Origin: Chromatium okenii
Lineage (GTDB): Bacteria > Pseudomonadota > Gammaproteobacteria > Chromatiales > Chromatiaceae
Length of the DNA: 64,000 bases
NCBI RefSeq assembly: GCF_016583745.1
Contig: NZ_NRRQ01000012.1
Location: forward strand, 1 to 64,000
Direction of reading: 5' to 3'
In this document: positions 1 to 8,789 of the stretch, piece by piece
Layout of the letters: each line of letters begins with the position of its first letter
How positions within the stretch are numbered: position 1 is the first letter of the stretch
Notes under the pieces: generated by a model
Database searches by the model: none
What the model saw: only the letters and a program-made list of their open reading frames with translations
Told to the model about the DNA's origin: nothing
Program-made: the position numbers and the translations under genes

Positions 1-57
1 CGGAGTAGCGATTAAAAACTGAATGTAATCTTGTTCGGTACATTTTGCAGCGTTCAT
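1..57 (-). CDS. Insertion-sequence transposase, N-terminal fragment (partial)
   Basis: An ATG at 57 on the minus strand opens 19 codons that read MNAAKCTEQDYIQFLIATP and run off the left edge. The pattern K-C-T-E-x-D-Y-I-x-F-L-I-A-T-P resembles, from memory, the first residues of DDE transposases found as many copies in cyanobacteria and sulfur-oxidising gammaproteobacteria. No strong ribosome binding site precedes it. If correct, the end of the insertion sequence lies between 58 and 164, but no inverted repeat is evident there. The fragment is too short for certainty. Confidence 0.42.
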   Translation of the reverse strand, partial: MNAAKCTEQDYIQFLIATP

Positions 58-164
58 CTTTGTATAGCCAAGCCAGAATAAATTGATTGCGGCACAACAG
101 TAGGATTGAAGGTGCTGCGCCGATTTTAACAATCATTTTGTGGTGGATCGACTATATTCTAAAG

Positions 165-545
165 CTATTTTTGGTCAACTGCGTAACTCCTATAGTCATC
201 AGCTCTTCGCGCATCGCCACGCACCTTTGCAGCGGGATAGCGAATAGCGTTAATTGCGATTTTCTCGTTAGCCGCCGCAATCAAATCAATATCCAATCGC
301 TCTGCCAAGCGAATGAGATACAATAAAATATCGGCCATTTCATACCCCACCTGCTGCTTCTTATCGTCACTTAACGTTGCGCTCTGGGTTTCAGTCAACC
401 ATTGAAAATGTTCCAGCAATTCGCCGGTTTCACCTGCCAACGCCATTACCAAATTTTTTGGCGTGTGAAATTGCTCCCAATCGCGCTCACGCGCAAATTG
501 TAGCAATTGAGCATTTAATTGATCAAGGCTGTCTGTCATCATCAC
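165..545 (-). CDS. MazG-like nucleotide pyrophosphohydrolase (RS21-C6/dCTPase type)
   Basis: The 126-residue protein is a single all-alpha MazG-type domain, the length usual for the RS21-C6/DCTPP1 branch. The metal-binding signature EXXE...EXXD is visible: a GETGELLEHF helix near residue 38 and EMADILLYLIRLAERLDID near residue 70. Such enzymes hydrolyse non-canonical or excess (d)NTPs to the monophosphate and pyrophosphate and cleanse the nucleotide pool in the cytosol. Three ATG codons lie in a row (545, 542, 539), so the exact start is open. It is the last gene of a same-strand series malQ, CPBP protease, argH, mazG-like. The substrate cannot be told from sequence. Confidence 0.82.
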   Translation of the reverse strand: MMMTDSLDQLNAQLLQFARERDWEQFHTPKNLVMALAGETGELLEHFQWLTETQSATLSDDKKQQVGYEMADILLYLIRLAERLDIDLIAAANEKIAINAIRYPAAKVRGDARRADDYRSYAVDQK

Positions 546-634
546 TGTTACCGTTGCGGTGAATACAAATACAGCATTTTCAATAGACGTTACTTGCGCA
601 AATGCTGTTCACAATGTCATCTATTGCCAAGCGA

Positions 635-2044
635 TTATTGAACGGCACTGATTGCCTGTAATCGCACCCGTGCCCGCACAATTGCTGCCCGCACCTGATT
701 AGGTGCAGTACCACCAAAATGATCGCGGGCAGCCACGGAACCTTCTAACGTTAATACCGTAAACACGTCATCTGTAATCATTGTAGAAAACTGTTGCAAT
801 TCGCTTAACGTGAATTCAGATAAATCACGTCCTTCGCGCACTCCAAAAGCCACTGCTTTACCAACGATTTCATGTGCATCACGAAAGGCAATACCCCGCC
901 GTACTAAATAATCCGCTAAATCAGTCGCTGTACTAAATCCCTGTTGTGCTGCTGTCCGCATCTGTTGTCGATGACAGGTGATATTGCCCATCATATCGGC
1001 GTATACGCGCAGCGCACCTTTTAGATTGTCAACGGTATCAAACAGCGGTTCTTTATCTTCTTGATTGTCTTTGTTATACGCCAGCGGTTGACTTTTCATT
1101 AAAGTGAGCAACCCCATCAAATGCCCAAAGATGCGTCCAGTTTTACCCCGCACCAATTCAGGTACATCAGGATTTTTCTTTTGGGGCATGATAGAAGAAC
1201 CGGTGCAAAAACTGTCGGCTAATTCAATAAAATTGAATTGTGCAGATGACCATAAAATGAGCTCTTCAGAATAACGCGAGAGGTGCATCATTAAAATAGC
1301 GGCAGCAGCGGTGAATTCAATCGCAAAATCTCGATCTGAGACCGCATCAAGTGAATTTTCAGCGGGTCGTTCAAAACCCAATAATTGTGCAGTGTAATGC
1401 CGATCAATAGGATAAGTCGTGCCCGCTAATGCGGCAGCACCCAGTGGCATCACATTTAAGCGCCGCCGACAATCAATTAGCCGCTCATAATCACGTTCCA
1501 ACATCGCAAACCATGCCAATAGGTGATGTCCAAATGTAATGGGTTGCGCAACCTGTAAATGTGTAAAGCCGGGCATGATTGTATTCAATTCGCGCTCGGC
1601 TAAATCAAGCAATGCAGTTTGTAGCCGCAGTATTTCTAAACAAATCACATCAATTTCAGCGCGTAGCCATAACCGCACATCGGTTGCCACTTGATCATTG
1701 CGCGAGCGTCCGGTGTGCAGTTTTTTACCTGCTTCGCCAATTCGCGCCGTCAATGCCGTTTCAATGTTCATGTGTACATCTTCTAACGGAATTGACCAAT
1801 TAAAAGCTCCGGCATCAATTTCTGCTCGCACCGCTTCCAATCCGGCAATGATCGCGTCGCGTTCGACAGTAGTCACGATGCCTTGTTGCGCCAACATGGT
1901 GGCGTGCGCAATTGAGCCTTGAATATCATAGGCATACAGCCGTTGGTCGAAGCTGACCGAAGCGGTGAAGGCTTCAACAAACGCATCAGTTGGCGCATTA
2001 AAACGTCCCGCCCAAGGTTTGGCAGTCATTGTCATGTCGTGCAT
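635..2044 (-). CDS. argH: Argininosuccinate lyase
   Basis: ArgH splits argininosuccinate into arginine and fumarate, the last step of arginine synthesis, as a cytosolic homotetramer. The family signature [15 protein letters not shown], containing the catalytic serine loop, is present, as are [10 protein letters not shown] near the N-terminus and the TxPGxTHLQ-type segment [11 protein letters not shown] place the start at ATG 2044 (469 aa) because AGGA lies seven bases before it; further in-frame ATGs at 2035 and 2029 are possible. The gene follows the CPBP protease closely on the same strand. The preceding enzyme of the pathway, ArgG, is about 31 kb away at 32963-34183, so the two are not an operon. 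Confidence 0.96.
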   Translation of the reverse strand: MHDMTMTAKPWAGRFNAPTDAFVEAFTASVSFDQRLYAYDIQGSIAHATMLAQQGIVTTVERDAIIAGLEAVRAEIDAGAFNWSIPLEDVHMNIETALTARIGEAGKKLHTGRSRNDQVATDVRLWLRAEIDVICLEILRLQTALLDLAERELNTIMPGFTHLQVAQPITFGHHLLAWFAMLERDYERLIDCRRRLNVMPLGAAALAGTTYPIDRHYTAQLLGFERPAENSLDAVSDRDFAIEFTAAAAILMMHLSRYSEELILWSSAQFNFIELADSFCTGSSIMPQKKNPDVPELVRGKTGRIFGHLMGLLTLMKSQPLAYNKDNQEDKEPLFDTVDNLKGALRVYADMMGNITCHRQQMRTAAQQGFSTATDLADYLVRRGIAFRDAHEIVGKAVAFGVREGRDLSEFTLSELQQFSTMITDDVFTVLTLEGSVAARDHFGGTAPNQVRAAIVRARVRLQAISAVQ

Positions 2045-2092
2045 TGAAAAGTCCTGCAAAGTTGAATTGATCGTGAATAGTAACGGTGGCTA

Positions 2093-2968
2093 TTATTGCG
2101 TAGTGGTGCGGAATTGTGGAATTAACCGCCAATAAATAACGGTGATTAACCCGATCCATAGTGCGGCGAGCCAACCAATGACGCCATCATAATGCCCAAC
2201 TAAATAAGCAAATGGGGCGCTGCTATTATTGTCGGTGAGCCAGCGCGTCAGTTGAATTACCAGCACCCAGCCGGCATGAATCCCAACGCACCAGCCAATA
2301 TGCCCGCTGTGTTCGCGTATAAGTGCTAGTAGAATTCCACAAAACAATAACGCGGTGAAACTGTCAATCTGGTGCCAATTGAACGCATCAGTAAAGGCGT
2401 GGGTGAATAAAAACCATGCGGTGCTGCTATTAAATACAACGTCGGCGGGTAATACGCCGGGTTTGAGAAAATGCACAGCCGCATATAATAATGCCGAGCC
2501 AATGATCGCAGCGCGTATTCCTTCGCGGGCGCGAATGGCGCTGTACAGTGCGCCCCGAAAAAAGGTTTCTTCCATGAGACCAATGAGTAAACCGCCCAAT
2601 AATGCTTGCGTGAGTTTCGGTAAGAATTCAGCCCAAAATGTCATTGGCGGGGCGGGAATCCGAATAGTGAGTGCTAATAGCGCCAGCACTACTATCAATA
2701 ACATGGCGCTGCCAATCACACTGCCATAAATAAAACTGCGCCACCAAATGCGCCGCGTGATGTCATAGCCAAGCGCGGCGCGGTTAGTAAGTGCCAATGC
2801 GGATAATAATGGCCAAATGCCAATTAAAATCAGGAGTTGCGTGAGACGGCTCATTATTCGCTGTGGTTCTATAGTGAACCAGCCGGTCGCTACCAATAAA
2901 GGCGTCAGTAGCGTGGCGACTATGAAGCAGAATAGAAGGAAGGTGAAAAAAATGAGGGTGCTGCGCAT
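2093..2968 (-). CDS. CPBP family intramembrane glutamic endopeptidase
   Basis: The 291-residue polytopic membrane protein has about eight hydrophobic segments. It shows the CPBP (Abi/Rce1-like) motifs: EETFFRG near residue 140, AAVHF near 165, and a later histidine in GIHAGW near 238, which together make the glutamate/histidine active site inside the membrane. Family members cleave or process small membrane peptides or proteins; the substrate here is unknown. The gene sits between malQ (55 bases upstream) and argH (48 bases downstream), all on the minus strand, probably one transcript. Nothing in the neighbourhood, such as a bacteriocin gene, suggests an immunity role. Confidence 0.82.
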   Translation of the reverse strand: MRSTLIFFTFLLFCFIVATLLTPLLVATGWFTIEPQRIMSRLTQLLILIGIWPLLSALALTNRAALGYDITRRIWWRSFIYGSVIGSAMLLIVVLALLALTIRIPAPPMTFWAEFLPKLTQALLGGLLIGLMEETFFRGALYSAIRAREGIRAAIIGSALLYAAVHFLKPGVLPADVVFNSSTAWFLFTHAFTDAFNWHQIDSFTALLFCGILLALIREHSGHIGWCVGIHAGWVLVIQLTRWLTDNNSSAPFAYLVGHYDGVIGWLAALWIGLITVIYWRLIPQFRTTTQ

Positions 2969-3023
2969 CGCTAATTGGCACGAGGTGAATGGGTTATTCA
3001 GGTGACGCTGGAGTCAATGACGT

Positions 3024-4541
3024 TTACGTTGCAGTAAATGGTAAGCGTCCGTATAGCCGCGTTAATTCGCGCAATTGCGCGGCGGTGGCGGCAGTATCTA
3101 ATTGCGCTTCACAATAGCGCCATTGCCAATTGCCGCCCGCCACGCCGGGGCGATTCATACAGGATTCAGCACCTAAACCCAATACGTCTTGCAAGGGAAA
3201 TAGTGCTAATGCGGCGACCGAACTTAATGCAACGCGAATTCCATCCCAATGAATCTCTTTTCCGGTGCTATTGAGATAGCGGCAAATTTGCTGTTGCGTG
3301 GCGGGATCACGTTCTGCCCACCAGCCTTGTAAGCTGTTGTTATCGTGGGTTCCGGTGTATACCGCTTGTTGCGGGCGATGATGATGGGGCAAAAAGGAGG
3401 AGCGCCCAAAATCACCTTCAATTCCTTCAAAACCGAATTGCAACACGGCCATGCCGGGCAGTTGCAGCGTATCGCGCAGCATTTCAACATCCGGTGTGAT
3501 GACGCCCAAATCTTCGGCAATCAGCGGCAAATCGGCACCCAGTGCGGTTTGTAGTGCTTGAAATAGCGCCAGCCCCGGCCCTTCCACCCAGCGTCCATTG
3601 ATGGCGGTCTCTTCGGTCGCTGGGATTTCCCAGTACGCCGCAAAGCCGCGAAAGTGATCAATCCGCACCAGATCAACCAGTTGCAGCATCCGCTGTAAGC
3701 GATTGATCCAAAACTGATACCCGTCAGCAGCGAGTACGTCCCAGCGATACAGCGGATTGCCCCAGCGTTGTCCGGTGGCGCTGAAATAATCTGGCGGGAC
3801 ACCAGCGATGACAGTGGGATGACCGGCGGCATCGAGCGTAAACCAGTCGGGATGCGTCCACACTTCGCTCGAATCGTGGGCGACAAAGATGGGGATGTCG
3901 CCGACTAGATGGACGCCGTGCTGGTGGGCGTAGGTGCGAAGTGCTTGCCACTGTTGGAAAAATACAAATTGCGCAAAGCGTTGTAAATCCAGCGCCTCGC
4001 CGTGTGCGGCACTCCACTGCGCGAGCGTTTCCGGCTCGCGTTGCGCCAATGCGGGTTCCCAGTCCGTCCACGGCAAATGCTCGTGATGGATTTTGAGGGC
4101 GCAATACCGCACAAAATCCTCCAACCATCCCGCCTCTGCCGCGCAAAATTCGGCAAAAGCCTGACGGTCAGCGGCGCTGGCGCCAGCATTGAAACCATCC
4201 CACGCCGTCTGCAATAACGCATGTTTCCAAACGGCCACTGCTCCAAAATCAACCTGCGCGGCGGGAAACTCAGGACGCGCCTCCAGCGCAGTCGCCGCCA
4301 CCCAACCGGCTTGCACCAGGTCTTCAGGGCTGATGAGCAGCGAATTACCGGCAAAGGCGGAAGTACATTGATAAGGCGAATCCTGATAACCCGTTGGCCC
4401 CAGTGGCAACATTTGCCACAACCCCTGTCCGGCTTCGGCAAGGAAATCGACAAAATGGCGGGCGCTGGGCCCAAGATCACCGATCCCAAAAGGGCTGGGT
4501 AACGACGTAGGGTGGAGCAAAATGCCGCTGGTGCGGTGCAT
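3024..4541 (-). CDS. malQ: 4-alpha-glucanotransferase (amylomaltase)
   Basis: MalQ transfers stretches of 1,4-alpha-glucan between maltodextrins, releasing glucose and making longer chains usable by glycogen phosphorylase. The 505-residue GH77 protein has the family blocks: LHPTSLPSPFGIGDLG near the N-terminus, GDIPIFVAHDSSEVW, VRIDHFRGF with the nucleophile aspartate, IAEDLG with the acid/base glutamate, and YTGTHDNNSLQGWW with the third catalytic aspartate. The length is that of short bacterial amylomaltases. It heads the minus-strand series and probably works with GlgP (29271-31757). The 5' two thirds of the gene is clearly more GC-rich than the 3' third. Confidence 0.96.
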   Translation of the reverse strand: MHRTSGILLHPTSLPSPFGIGDLGPSARHFVDFLAEAGQGLWQMLPLGPTGYQDSPYQCTSAFAGNSLLISPEDLVQAGWVAATALEARPEFPAAQVDFGAVAVWKHALLQTAWDGFNAGASAADRQAFAEFCAAEAGWLEDFVRYCALKIHHEHLPWTDWEPALAQREPETLAQWSAAHGEALDLQRFAQFVFFQQWQALRTYAHQHGVHLVGDIPIFVAHDSSEVWTHPDWFTLDAAGHPTVIAGVPPDYFSATGQRWGNPLYRWDVLAADGYQFWINRLQRMLQLVDLVRIDHFRGFAAYWEIPATEETAINGRWVEGPGLALFQALQTALGADLPLIAEDLGVITPDVEMLRDTLQLPGMAVLQFGFEGIEGDFGRSSFLPHHHRPQQAVYTGTHDNNSLQGWWAERDPATQQQICRYLNSTGKEIHWDGIRVALSSVAALALFPLQDVLGLGAESCMNRPGVAGGNWQWRYCEAQLDTAATAAQLRELTRLYGRLPFTAT

Positions 4542-4845
4542 GAGAGGAGGTCTCCGTAAGACGCTGCGTGTTTAACCAGATCAGTCTACCCAAAGCACCA
4601 GCGAAAAACCCGCCTTTGACAGTCAAAACGCCACGGAATGACGCCGGCGCGAGTCTCGAAGAATCGGCATATCTGTGAAACAATCGGTCAACTTGGTTGC
4701 CGTTTGTTGAACGCTGTTGACGGTACCACCTCAATTGATTCACGATTTCTGCATTATGATGCAAAAAATAGCATGATCCTGTATAAAATAATGTTAAAAC
4801 TTACAAAAAGTTGTGTTTCATTTTTAATGGTTGGTTGCAAGACTA
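4542..4845. other. Intergenic region between divergent malQ and the GGDEF/EAL gene
   Basis: This 304-base gap must hold both promoters, but I found no -35/-10 pair with correct spacing on either strand that I would defend. It becomes AT-rich near the right-hand gene. No RNA gene or mobile element is visible. Confidence 0.5.
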
Positions 4846-7482
4846 ATGAAAATTAGCAAGACCTTGATTGAAACAACGCGCTTGCGGGAACAAGCACGGC
4901 GTATCTTGCATGATCATTCCTTTGATAGCGTGTTGGCTGAATTCAAACGCGGTGAATTTAGTTTGGATATGCTGTTAGAAGAGCTGCACATTTATCATGC
5001 CGAGCTGCTCATTCAACAAGATGCGCTGCGAGATAGCCAAGAAGCGAATGAATTGGCGCTCACGCGCTTTATTCGTTTATATGAAAATTTGCCCTTGCCC
5101 GCATTATTAGTCTCGTGGCAAGGACGCATCAAAGAAGCGAATGCTGCTGCAATCAATTTGCTGGCGCTCAATCGCCAACTGTTCAGTCATCTTGCTAATC
5201 CTCATCATGTATCAGTATTAGAAAATGCGTTTGAAAAAGCACGCAGTTCTGGTAAAGCGGATTGTTTAGAAATTTCACTGCATGGATTGAAAAACAGCAC
5301 CTTGGTCGCTGATTTAACGCTCATTCGTCTGCCCGGCACGATTAACGAAAACGCAGAATTTGTTTGCACGGTTATCGATCAAACTGAACGCATTGCCCGC
5401 GAGGGACGCTATCGGCAACTGACCGCAATTATGACTGATATTGCCTATTCCTGCGTTGATTCTGGCGCAGGTGTTTTACAAGTCGATTGGATGACTGGCT
5501 CCGTTGAAGCACTCACTGGCTATTCAATCGGCGAAGTGATTACAAAAGGCTGTTGGGGGTTTCTCGTTATTCCCGATGATCTCCACATTTTCCAAACGCA
5601 GGTCGCGCAAATTCAACCCGGGCAAAGTAGCAGTTGTGAATTACGTTTGCGGCATCGTGATGGTTCAATATGCTGGATGCGGGTGACGAATGAATGCGTA
5701 TTGGAACTCGGACAAAATCCGCTGCGCCGTGTCTATGGCGGTTTGGTCAATATCACCGCCAACAAACAGCAACTAACTGAAATTCAACGCTTGGCGCTGG
5801 TGATTGAACAAAGTCCAAGTATTGTGGTCATTACGGATACGCAAGGCATTATTGAATACGTCAATGAGCGGTTCTGTGAAGTGACGGGTTACACGCGTAA
5901 AGATGTGTTTAAGCAGCCAGTGGCGTTGTTGCGTTTTAGTGGTATCGCAGATTCCATTGAAGAGAAAATGTGGCAATTGTTGGCGGCGGGACAACCGTGG
6001 CGAGGTGAGTTTCAGAATCGCAAAAAATCTGGCGAAGCGTATTGGGAACAGGCGTTCATCACGCCGTTGCGTAATGAACACGGGCTGGTGTCGCATTTCG
6101 TCAAGATGGCGGAAGATGTCAGCGAGAAGCGGGCATTATCAGCGCAATTGAGCTACGTCACGCGCTACGATCCGCTCACCGGCTTGCCCAATCGCATTTT
6201 GATGCGCGAACGGATTGAACAGGCGCTGCTGGAGGCGGCACGCACGACGTCTCACTTGGCGGTGCTGTCGGTTGACTTGGATAATCTCAAGTTTATCAAT
6301 GACTCGCTGGGGCACGCTGCCGGTGATCGGCTGTTGCAAGCCGTCGCCCAACGCCTGCGGACGTTGTTGCGTGAAGAAGATGTGCTCGCCCGCCTCGGCG
6401 GTGACAATTTCCTGCTGTTAATCACGCAGTTGCGGCAAGTCCGCGATGCCGCCAGTCTCGCCGAACGGATTCAAACCGCGCTGGATGAACCGATCACTTT
6501 TGGCATTGATCGCGCTCATATCACCGCCAGCACGGGCATTGCGCTGTATCCCGAAGATGCCAGCACGACCGACGCTTTAATCAGCCACGCCGATGCCGCG
6601 CTGCACATCGCCAAAGCTGACGGGCGGCACACTTATCGCTTTTATACCGCCACGCTCAATCAACAATTATTGGAGCAATTTCAGCTTGAGCAGGCGCTGC
6701 GACTGGCATTCGAGCGCGATGAGTTGGTGCTGCATTATCAACCTCGCGTCGATATGGCGACCGGAGCGGTATTGAGCTTGGAAGCCTTGGTGCGCTGGAA
6801 TCATCCTGAGTGGGGATTGGTATTGCCGGGGCGCTTTATTCCGATGGCGGAAACGACCGGCTTGGTGGTGCAAATCGGGCCAATTGTGTTGCGGCGAGCG
6901 TGTGAGCAAATTCAACGCTGGCGGCAGGCTGGAGTGCCGCTGGTGCCGGTGGCGGTAAATTTGTCGGCAAATGAGCTGTATCAAGATTATTTAATCAGCC
7001 ATATTCAACAGGTGATTGCAGAATACGAAGTGAGCGCCGCTGATTTGGAATTCGAGGTCACTGAAAGCGCGGCGATGCACTCAATTGAACAGGCGGTGGT
7101 GATTTTATCGCGGCTGCGCGAGTTGGGATTTGCACTCTCGCTGGATGATTTCGGCACCGGCTATGCGTCGCTGAGTTATCTCAATCGCCTGCCGATGCAG
7201 GCGCTCAAAATTGATCGGTCGTTTCTGGCTGACATTACGGCGGCGGATATTGTGCCCGGTGCGTCGCCGACGCAGAGCGTGACTATCGTCAAGGCAATCA
7301 TCGGCTTAGGTGCCAATTTGGGTTTGCACATCATCGCGGAAGGCGTGGAAACGCAAGCGCAGCGCCAGTTTTTAATTAACCACCACTGTTTTGTTGCGCA
7401 GGGCTATCTTTTTGCGCATCCGCTGCCCGCCGCCGAGGTGACGCCGCTGTTGACTGCGGGCATGGTCGTGATTCCGACTTAA
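4846..7482 (+). CDS. PAS-GGDEF-EAL cyclic-di-GMP regulator
   Basis: The protein is 878 aa from ATG 4846; a TTG at 4831 is a less likely alternative. It has no clear membrane segment. In order: an N-terminal helical stretch (about 1-75), three PAS-like sensor domains (about 75-175, 185-300 and 305-425; the last has the classic ITDTQGIIEYVNERF), a GGDEF domain (about 440-600) and an EAL domain (about 625-870). The diguanylate cyclase motif reads GGDNF at 518-522, so the catalytic glutamate is replaced by asparagine and cyclase activity is doubtful. The EAL domain keeps EAL (646-648), a DDFGTGYASL loop and a late EGVE, so c-di-GMP hydrolysis is likely, perhaps controlled by the degenerate GGDEF domain. 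A PilZ receptor gene lies about 1 kb downstream. Its 3' end overlaps folP by 4 bases, convergent. Confidence 0.92.
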   Translation: MKISKTLIETTRLREQARRILHDHSFDSVLAEFKRGEFSLDMLLEELHIYHAELLIQQDALRDSQEANELALTRFIRLYENLPLPALLVSWQGRIKEANAAAINLLALNRQLFSHLANPHHVSVLENAFEKARSSGKADCLEISLHGLKNSTLVADLTLIRLPGTINENAEFVCTVIDQTERIAREGRYRQLTAIMTDIAYSCVDSGAGVLQVDWMTGSVEALTGYSIGEVITKGCWGFLVIPDDLHIFQTQVAQIQPGQSSSCELRLRHRDGSICWMRVTNECVLELGQNPLRRVYGGLVNITANKQQLTEIQRLALVIEQSPSIVVITDTQGIIEYVNERFCEVTGYTRKDVFKQPVALLRFSGIADSIEEKMWQLLAAGQPWRGEFQNRKKSGEAYWEQAFITPLRNEHGLVSHFVKMAEDVSEKRALSAQLSYVTRYDPLTGLPNRILMRERIEQALLEAARTTSHLAVLSVDLDNLKFINDSLGHAAGDRLLQAVAQRLRTLLREEDVLARLGGDNFLLLITQLRQVRDAASLAERIQTALDEPITFGIDRAHITASTGIALYPEDASTTDALISHADAALHIAKADGRHTYRFYTATLNQQLLEQFQLEQALRLAFERDELVLHYQPRVDMATGAVLSLEALVRWNHPEWGLVLPGRFIPMAETTGLVVQIGPIVLRRACEQIQRWRQAGVPLVPVAVNLSANELYQDYLISHIQQVIAEYEVSAADLEFEVTESAAMHSIEQAVVILSRLRELGFALSLDDFGTGYASLSYLNRLPMQALKIDRSFLADITAADIVPGASPTQSVTIVKAIIGLGANLGLHIIAEGVETQAQRQFLINHHCFVAQGYLFAHPLPAAEVTPLLTAGMVVIPT

Positions 7483-8321
7483 CGCGCTGGCGCTGCTTGA
7501 CGTACTGCCCACGCGACGGCAGCGGCGTGGCGATTGGCAGCAACATCGTGAACGCGCAGCACGGCAACTCCGGCGGCGACGCCCAGCGCGGTGGTCGCGC
7601 AGGTGGCGGAGAGCAAAGCGGCTGGCGCAGCACCGTCGCTCACCGTCGCCAAAAACCGTTTGCGACTCGCACCGAGCACGACCGGAAATCCCAGTGCCAC
7701 CAGTTCTGAGAGTCCCGCCAACAATGCCCAGTTATGTTCAAACCGTTTGCCAAATCCCAGCCCCGGATCTAACGCAATCTGGCGCGGAGCAACGCCCGCC
7801 GCCAGCGCCGCCGCCACGCGAGCGGTTAATTGCGCACAGACTTCAGCGACCACGTTGTCGTATTGCGGATTCATTTGCATATCACGCGGCTGACCTTGAC
7901 GGTGCATCAACACGATGGGCACACCGTGCGCGGCTGCCAGCGGCAACATGTCTGGATCGTCACTGCCGGCGGAGGTGTCATTGATCCAATTTGCTCCCGC
8001 CGCCAGCGCCGCCGCTGCCACCTGCGCCGAGGTCGTGTCAATGCTCAACGCCACCCGCGCTGGAATCCGCTCCCGCAACTGCCGCAGCACCGGCACCACC
8101 CGCTGTTCCTGCACCGCGACCGGCACCGGCTCCGCCCCGGGGCGAGTGGATTCGCCGCCAACATCAATCACATCCACTCCCTCCGCACACATCGCCAACC
8201 CGTGCGCCACCGCCGCCTCGTGCGCAAGATAACGCCCGCCATCGGAAAAGCTGTCGGGCGTGCAATTGAGAATTCCCATAATACTAAATGGGGCAGATTG
8301 AATGAGCGCAGTACGCATCAT
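7479..8321 (-). CDS. folP: Dihydropteroate synthase
   Basis: FolP condenses 6-hydroxymethyl-7,8-dihydropterin pyrophosphate with p-aminobenzoate to dihydropteroate in folate synthesis and is the sulfonamide target. The TIM-barrel signatures are present: GILNCTPDSFSDGG near the N-terminus, DVGGESTRPGA, SIDTT, the WINDTSAG loop, LDPGLGFGKRFEHN and GASRKRF. The start is set at ATG 8321 (280 aa) because AGGA stands seven bases upstream; a GTG at 8324 and an ATG at 8318 are alternatives. The usual neighbours ftsH and glmM are absent. It is convergent with the GGDEF/EAL gene and divergent from the PilZ gene. Confidence 0.95.
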   Translation of the reverse strand: MMRTALIQSAPFSIMGILNCTPDSFSDGGRYLAHEAAVAHGLAMCAEGVDVIDVGGESTRPGAEPVPVAVQEQRVVPVLRQLRERIPARVALSIDTTSAQVAAAALAAGANWINDTSAGSDDPDMLPLAAAHGVPIVLMHRQGQPRDMQMNPQYDNVVAEVCAQLTARVAAALAAGVAPRQIALDPGLGFGKRFEHNWALLAGLSELVALGFPVVLGASRKRFLATVSDGAAPAALLSATCATTALGVAAGVAVLRVHDVAANRHAAAVAWAVRQAAPAR

Positions 8322-8393
8322 CACGCAGTCCTGTTTTAAGATGTCATTAACGCAATGATACCAATATAACGATAATCACCAGAGGAATAACTG

Positions 8394-8789
8394 ATGCCCA
8401 AAAAACCATTTGATGAACGGCGACATGCGGCGCGTAAATTGTGGGAAGGGCAGGTGCAATTATTGCCATTGATTCCAAAAATTCCAGTTTTGGGAATTGA
8501 GCAAGTGTTGGGGCAAGATTTGAGTGAAAAAGGGTTACAAGTGCAAAGCAAACGCGCCCTGCCCTTACAAACAACCGTGTTAATTGAAATGCACATTCCA
8601 GATTGTCAGCAAGGAATTCAAGTGATGGGCGCAGTGAGTTGGATTTCACCCGCAACAAATAATCAATGGAATTTAGGCATTGAGTTTTCTGATGTGGGTG
8701 ACAGCGCCCGCCATAGCATTCGGGCGTTATTAGAAATGGATGAACTGCACTGCGCCGAATCTCAAACTGTGGTCGCCAATTGCCGATAG
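8394..8789 (+). CDS. PilZ-domain protein, putative c-di-GMP receptor
   Basis: The 131-residue single-domain protein has the PilZ ligand signature: RRHAARK near residue 9 (the RxxxR element) and DLSEKGL near residue 43 ([D/N]xSxxG), followed by a beta-rich core with a GAVSW segment. PilZ proteins bind cyclic di-GMP and change the activity of a partner. A strong ribosome binding site, AGAGGAATAACTG, precedes ATG 8394. The gene may respond to the PAS-GGDEF-EAL protein encoded upstream. Its last 28 bases overlap the 3' end of convergent glgA. Confidence 0.83.
   Translation: MPKKPFDERRHAARKLWEGQVQLLPLIPKIPVLGIEQVLGQDLSEKGLQVQSKRALPLQTTVLIEMHIPDCQQGIQVMGAVSWISPATNNQWNLGIEFSDVGDSARHSIRALLEMDELHCAESQTVVANCR

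Noticed and set aside
3724-4489. Long alternative frames inside malQ
   Set aside because: They are shadows of the GC-rich part of malQ, without recognisable family motifs.
4682-4790. Promoter candidates TTGACG and TTGATT with TATGAT before the GGDEF/EAL gene
   Set aside because: Spacing between boxes is wrong (14 bases, or no -10 box at 16-18).
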